DNA of 36,054 nt from Bacillota bacterium (GTDB lineage Bacteria > Bacillota > Bacilli > Alicyclobacillales > SLC66), in the NCBI GenBank assembly GCA_021821085.1, contig JAKACV010000022.1, forward strand, positions 1-36,054. Reading direction: 5' to 3'. Below are positions 35,161 through 36,054 of this stretch, piece after piece. The position numbers and the translations under genes were made by a program. A model generated the notes under the pieces. The model was not told the origin of the DNA, made no database searches, and saw only the letters and a program-made list of their open reading frames with translations. Each line of letters starts with the position of its first letter. The stretch's first letter is position 1.

Positions 35161-35367
35161 AACGATCACCGATCTGATTGCGAGTGTACACACACCGGAG
35201 AGACCTTATGCCCAAGTGGAACCGATCACGCCAGTTGTCGTAGGTTGCGTCGACAATGCACCCACACGAAAGCTTTTGCACGAACAAGTGCACGCGCTTC
35301 GTGATGGGGTGTATATCGACATTTGTGCGGTCTGAGGCGGCGATGGATCACGTGTTGGAAGTGTCGT

Positions 35368-35414
35368 TATAACCAGTCAAAGCCCTCTTCTTATGGGGGC
35401 TTTGACTGGTTATA
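35368..35414. repeat. Perfect 18-bp inverted repeat after the ThiF-like gene
   Basis: TATAACCAGTCAAAGCCC (35368-35385) is the exact reverse complement of 35397-35414, with an 11-nt loop. It lies between the ThiF-like stop and the toxin-antitoxin pair. It could act as a terminator for either strand, but neither side has a good T tract. Confidence 0.9.
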
Positions 35415-35449
35415 CTAATAGTAAATGAAAAAATATTGGAGTGATAAAC

Positions 35450-35635
35450 ATGGCTGAAAATCGCGAACGTCAAAAGATTAGTTTTGAAGCTAAAAGGGTT
35501 GTTACTTTAGGACCTAATTTCGATTTCTGGATCAATGAAGAGGATGATATTTATGATGAACTTTACACAAAGAAGGCCGAAACAGGGCCAAATTTATCTG
35601 ATGGCAGTGGAATATCGAGATCGTCCCAACATTAA
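35450..35635 (+). CDS. Probable antitoxin of a MazF/PemK-type pair
   Basis: This small acidic protein of about 61 residues lies upstream of and overlaps the toxin frame by 83 nt, the usual toxin-antitoxin order. It contains FWINEEDDIYDELYTKK. The N-terminal part (RQKISFEAKRVVTLG) does not match a DNA-binding fold I can name. TGGAG lies 9 nt before the ATG at 35450. The role is inferred from context. Confidence 0.55.
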   Translation: MAENRERQKISFEAKRVVTLGPNFDFWINEEDDIYDELYTKKAETGPNLSDGSGISRSSQH

Positions 35636-35897
35636 AAAGGTTAGACATGTAGTGGTTGTTTCTAACGAACGAGCCACAGATATTGATGTAATTGCTGTAT
35701 CTGTATCAAGTCAATTAAAAAATCAGAATTTGATGTTTCGATTCACTATTTGGAAGGAATGCGGATTATCCAGACCATCCATTGCTCGTACTTCCAAGCT
35801 GTTATCGGTTAGCAGTCAACAATTGCAAACTTATCTTGGCAAATTAGACGCTACGGATTTAAATCGTATTATTGAGAAATGCAAAGATGTTTTTTAA
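35553..35897 (+). CDS. MazF/PemK-type endoribonuclease toxin
   Basis: The 114-residue protein fits the MazF/PemK fold: QGQIYLMAVEYRD, the strand RHVVVVSNE, VIAVSVSSQ, and a C-terminal part with SRPSIARTSKLLSV and LGKLDATDLNRII. Family members cleave mRNA and are held inactive by the upstream antitoxin. The usual basic residue before the VVV strand appears as KKVRH. Start at ATG 35553, with AAGAGG 9 nt upstream. Confidence 0.75.
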   Translation: MMNFTQRRPKQGQIYLMAVEYRDRPNIKKVRHVVVVSNERATDIDVIAVSVSSQLKNQNLMFRFTIWKECGLSRPSIARTSKLLSVSSQQLQTYLGKLDATDLNRIIEKCKDVF

Positions 35898-36054
35898 AGC
35901 GATGCCATCTTGTATCTACGGATACAACCTTTTGAAAAGTGGTTACTCCTCTTGGAATCAGGTAAAAATGACATTGCCAAGAAGACACATGTCGCACGTG
36001 CGATTGACTGGCGAGGGATTGAACTTGGCAAACCTCTTAGTTTTGAGAATAGCA
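35898..36054 (+). other. Open frame running off the right edge, unidentified
   Basis: In the same frame as the toxin and right after its stop, the sequence is open to the window end. From a TTG at 35910 it reads LYLRIQPFEKWLLLLESG and later ARAIDWRGIELGK. There is no clear ribosome site, and I do not recognise the family. It may be the start of a further gene or a remnant. Confidence 0.25.

Larger units (their letters stand above)
34855..35335 (+). pseudogene. Frameshifted ThiF/E1-like adenylyltransferase
   Basis: Two overlapping frames together give a ThiF-family Rossmann protein. The first (34855-35010) has the nucleotide-binding strand and loop TILLIVGVSGTSGYVLQQVA and stops at 35010. The second frame carries the continuation ECDIVDQKNLLRQYF (the DxDxV...NLxRQ motif of E1-like enzymes), then DLGKKKAEVLAQRY and VVGCVDNAPTR, ending at 35335. 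Joining them needs a +1 shift between about 34985 and 35015, exactly in a 25-bp hairpin. Such proteins adenylate a ubiquitin-like partner; similar ones occur in plasmid PRTRC clusters. The first loop is GVSGTSG rather than GxGGxG, a further sign of decay. Confidence 0.7.

Overview
The window reads as chromosomal DNA of an endospore-forming Bacillales-type Firmicute with moderate GC. I infer a member of or near the Alicyclobacillaceae, but the sequence alone does not settle the genus. The main support is gene order. The run spoIIB, maf, radC, mreB, mreC, mreD, minC, minD, spoIVFA, spoIVFB, rplU, prp, rpmA, obgE matches Bacillus subtilis, as do the comG-type cluster, aroK, and yqhG/yqhH divergent from gcvT-gcvPA-gcvPB. 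A YtxJ-like bacillithiol-associated protein also fits. The classic order has been edited here: a class B PBP lies between mreD and minC, no spo0B gene lies between rpmA and obgE, and a Nudix/JAMM gene pair follows obgE.

Layout. 1-911: end of a protein with a 12-bp tandem repeat (GTGQ/ETGQ), then a PilX-like pilin protein. 912-1645: a gene-free stretch with two strong inverted repeats and a promoter. 1646-4400: a YabE/Rpf2-like 3D-domain cell-wall protein, YtxJ, and a CPA2 antiporter on the minus strand. 4575-14973: a SpoIIB-like protein, Maf, RadC, the elongasome genes (MreBCD, PBP2), the division-site genes (MinCD) and the SpoIVFA/SpoIVFB sigma-K processing pair, almost all closely packed on the plus strand. 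14974-16127: an L21 leader RNA, rplU, prp, rpmA and a terminator. 16189-18368: obgE, a Nudix hydrolase and an overlapping JAMM-domain protein.

18532-23094: a comG-like type IV pilus/DNA-uptake cluster (ATPase, platform protein, major pseudopilin, four minor pilin-like proteins). Two nearly identical 153-bp palindromic elements lie in opposite orientation, one just before comGA and one between comGC and comGD. 23161-26552: shikimate kinase, asparagine synthetase and a DnaI-like AAA+ ATPase. 26565-29139: yqhG and a SNF2 helicase on the minus strand. 29239-34000: a promoter, a tandem glycine riboswitch with a terminator platform, gcvT-gcvPA-gcvPB and aroQ.

34001-36054 is an accessory region. 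It holds a truncated transposase, a cluster of TTAGYGGACAT-like sites, a frameshifted ThiF/E1-like gene, four perfect hairpins (25, 8, 14 and 18 bp) within about 450 bp, and a MazF/PemK-type toxin-antitoxin pair whose reading frames overlap. The best leads for something undescribed are the hairpin-rich ThiF locus, the paired 153-bp elements around comGA-GC, the Nudix/JAMM pair and the repeat-encoded protein at the left edge. I did not find a clear new defence or biosynthetic system.
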